DNA of 5,714 nucleotides from QHBQ01 sp038230695 (lineage in GTDB: Bacteria > Chloroflexota > Chloroflexia > QHBQ01), in NCBI GenBank assembly GCA_038230695.1, contig JBBRMT010000276.1, forward strand, positions 1 to 5,714, written 5' to 3'. How positions within the stretch are numbered: the stretch's first letter is position 1; every line of letters begins with the position of its first letter. The notes under the pieces were generated by a model, which searched no databases, was not told the origin of the DNA, and saw nothing but the letters and a program-made list of their open reading frames with translations. Made by a program: the position numbers and the translations under genes. Positions 4,243-5,714 of the stretch are shown here, in pieces.

Positions 4243-5714
4243 TTAATCCGCTGACTCCTCCGCCAGCCCCTTGCAGATCGCTTCGTCGGCACTGCTGCGC
4301 TGGCTGCTGACAATGCTGTAGAGGGCTTCGTAGGCGGCATTGTACGATATCGAGCCAAACATAATCCCGCTGCTACCTTGAGCAGCTTGATGCAGACTGT
4401 GTTTCACCTCTTGAGTATCAATTTGCAACTTTTCTATCGCCTCCGATGCACGCGCACGCACATACCCATGCTCGTGGGCTAGCAAGCTGATCAAAGCATC
4501 TACCACTTGCGGATTGACCTCGCCGATGACTTGCAACTCAGATGCCTTATCTGCGTACTCCATCCACGGATTCTCTGTTCGCTCCCGAAGCCATGCCTCA
4601 TACTCTGCATACTGTTTTGCATACTCTTCTGGAGTCGGCTCTGGAGGCTCGTAGTCGCTAAAGTCATATGGCTCCCCAAAGTAATCCTCAGGCTCTGCAT
4701 CCCGCAATCTTAGGCTCTCCAATACACTTTCTGCTTCGTCACTCACACAATCATCTTCATCATGTAGCAGTTCGTGCAAAACATCGAGTACTTGATCGGT
4801 TTCTGCTTTCAATCCCACCAAGACGGATGCTGCGCTTACACGTACACCTTTATGTGGATTATCTAGCAAACCAAATAGACTTGTTAGCACGTCTGCGGCA
4901 TCAGCTTTCAATTGTGACAGCAGACGTGCTGCTGTACTACGTGTACCGCTGTCGTCATGAGCTAGCAAATTAAGCGAAGTAGTTATTACCAGATCGTGTG
5001 TCACCTGCTTCTCCACCAAGGCCAGCTCCACACTCAATCTGGTATTACTCTGCTTACTTTCCAGTTCGCTACACAGGATAGCTATCACCTTCTCATCCTT
5101 CATATCCAGTCTTAGCAACGCGATCGCCGCATTAGCACGTACACTGTCATCCTCATCGTTCAGCATATAAAGCAGTGTAGCTATAACTCGCTTGTCTTTC
5201 ATACCCAGCAGCCCAATCGCCCTTACTACCTGCTCAAGTATGGGATCATTGCGACTGGTCAGCAAAGCAAGAAAATATAGTATTGCAAACTCATTGCCTG
5301 CTAGCGATAGATTGTTCTTCAGCCGCGCCTCTACCTGCTGCTGCAATTGCTCATACCTACTCGTGTTCTGATCACTATCAAAGTATATATCCATCACCCC
5401 ATTCACCATCGCATCAAAATGTGGCTGCGCTAGCACAATTCCATCTCCTGCTGCCCTTACCGCAAACAACAAATCCCGATGGAACAAATCCTCGTACTCC
5501 GGCTGCTCCCGCTCAGGGTTGAGGCACAGCTTCTCCAACAGATTCTCAGCGCGGGTTTGATTAACGGCAAAGTATATATGCCCCAGCGTCAGCAGGATCA
5601 CCTCATCCCAGCGTGGGTCGTGCAGCAGGCGGCGCAGCAGGGGCAGCAGTTCGGCATCGGGCTTGGCAGCAAGGTAGAGGGCGGCGAAGTATTCCTCGAA
5701 GGTGCGATGGGGGA
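4243..5714 (-). CDS. NACHT/STAND NTPase with C-terminal HEAT repeats, 3' part only
   Basis: The frame is open from the window edge to TAA at 4243, giving the last 489 residues; the true start lies beyond 5714, and GTG 5601 is internal. The first visible residues, PHRTFEEYFAALYLA, followed by DPRWDEVILLTLGHIYF, match the F-x-H-R-T-F-x-E-Y-x-A-A motif that ends the NTPase/winged-helix module of bacterial NACHT proteins. HEAT-type helical repeats follow (about 156-335), e.g. DEDDSVRANAAIALLRL, DDSGTRSTAARLL and NPHKGVRVSAASVLVGL, then an acidic Tyr-rich linker (about 337-394) and a last HEAT-like unit (about 395-430). STAND NTPases are signalling switches: C-terminal repeats sense a ligand and an N-terminal effector acts. 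Several bacterial NACHT proteins defend against phage, but the effector is outside the window, so defence is inference. The HEAT region samples at roughly 42-50% GC against about 62% at the NTPase end. Confidence 0.88.
   Translation of the reverse strand, partial: PHRTFEEYFAALYLAAKPDAELLPLLRRLLHDPRWDEVILLTLGHIYFAVNQTRAENLLEKLCLNPEREQPEYEDLFHRDLLFAVRAAGDGIVLAQPHFDAMVNGVMDIYFDSDQNTSRYEQLQQQVEARLKNNLSLAGNEFAILYFLALLTSRNDPILEQVVRAIGLLGMKDKRVIATLLYMLNDEDDSVRANAAIALLRLDMKDEKVIAILCSELESKQSNTRLSVELALVEKQVTHDLVITTSLNLLAHDDSGTRSTAARLLSQLKADAADVLTSLFGLLDNPHKGVRVSAASVLVGLKAETDQVLDVLHELLHDEDDCVSDEAESVLESLRLRDAEPEDYFGEPYDFSDYEPPEPTPEEYAKQYAEYEAWLRERTENPWMEYADKASELQVIGEVNPQVVDALISLLAHEHGYVRARASEAIEKLQIDTQEVKHSLHQAAQGSSGIMFGSISYNAAYEALYSIVSSQRSSADEAICKGLAEESAD

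Noticed and set aside
5599..5601. GTG as the true start of the HEAT-repeat protein
   Set aside because: The frame continues upstream to the window edge with the HRTFEEYFAA NACHT motif, so the GTG is internal.

Overview
The window holds three genes, all on the minus strand, so it reads right to left: the 3' end of a NACHT/STAND NTPase gene with HEAT repeats (5714 to 4243), a complete M24-family Xaa-Pro-type metallopeptidase (3858 to 2632), and a large multi-pass membrane protein that leaves the window at position 1 (2645 to 1). No plus-strand gene is convincing; the long plus-strand frames are antisense shadows of GC-rich coding sequence. I see no tRNA, rRNA, CRISPR array or transposase.

The likely source is a Chloroflexota bacterium (filamentous Chloroflexales-like, moderate confidence). 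The reasons are high GC, a very long GT-C-like membrane protein of a type common there, a NACHT-HEAT protein, and several short repeat families often seen in Chloroflexota and filamentous Cyanobacteria: the C5/G5 palindrome, the TGAGTGC heptamer and the TAGGGGCG hairpin. This is inference from recalled patterns, not a search.

Region by region. 4243-5714: C-terminal 489 residues of the NACHT protein, starting inside the HRTFEEYFAA motif that closes the NTPase module, followed by HEAT repeats, an acidic Tyr-rich linker and one more HEAT-like unit. The HEAT part is clearly less GC-rich than the NTPase end. 3859-4242: a 384-base gap with no gene but much small structure: two hairpin repeats of one family, a 12-bp inverted repeat enclosing another hairpin, scattered CGGATAAACGGA-like words and a short dyad just before the peptidase ribosome binding site. 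2632-3858: the peptidase. 1-2645: the membrane protein, continuously open for 881 codons. It starts at a GTG that overlaps the peptidase gene by 14 bases and has a strong Shine-Dalgarno, so the two are almost certainly co-transcribed and probably translationally coupled.

The most striking feature is inside the membrane-protein gene: two repeat families (a 45-base palindromic unit x3 and a heptamer x about 6) lie next to each other at 998-1180 and are read through in frame, adding about 60 codons to a predicted cytoplasmic loop between two membrane helices. The peptidase and membrane protein form an operon-like pair with no obvious shared pathway. The NACHT gene lies upstream in the same direction but is separated by the structured gap and is probably a separate unit, plausibly in defence or conflict signalling.
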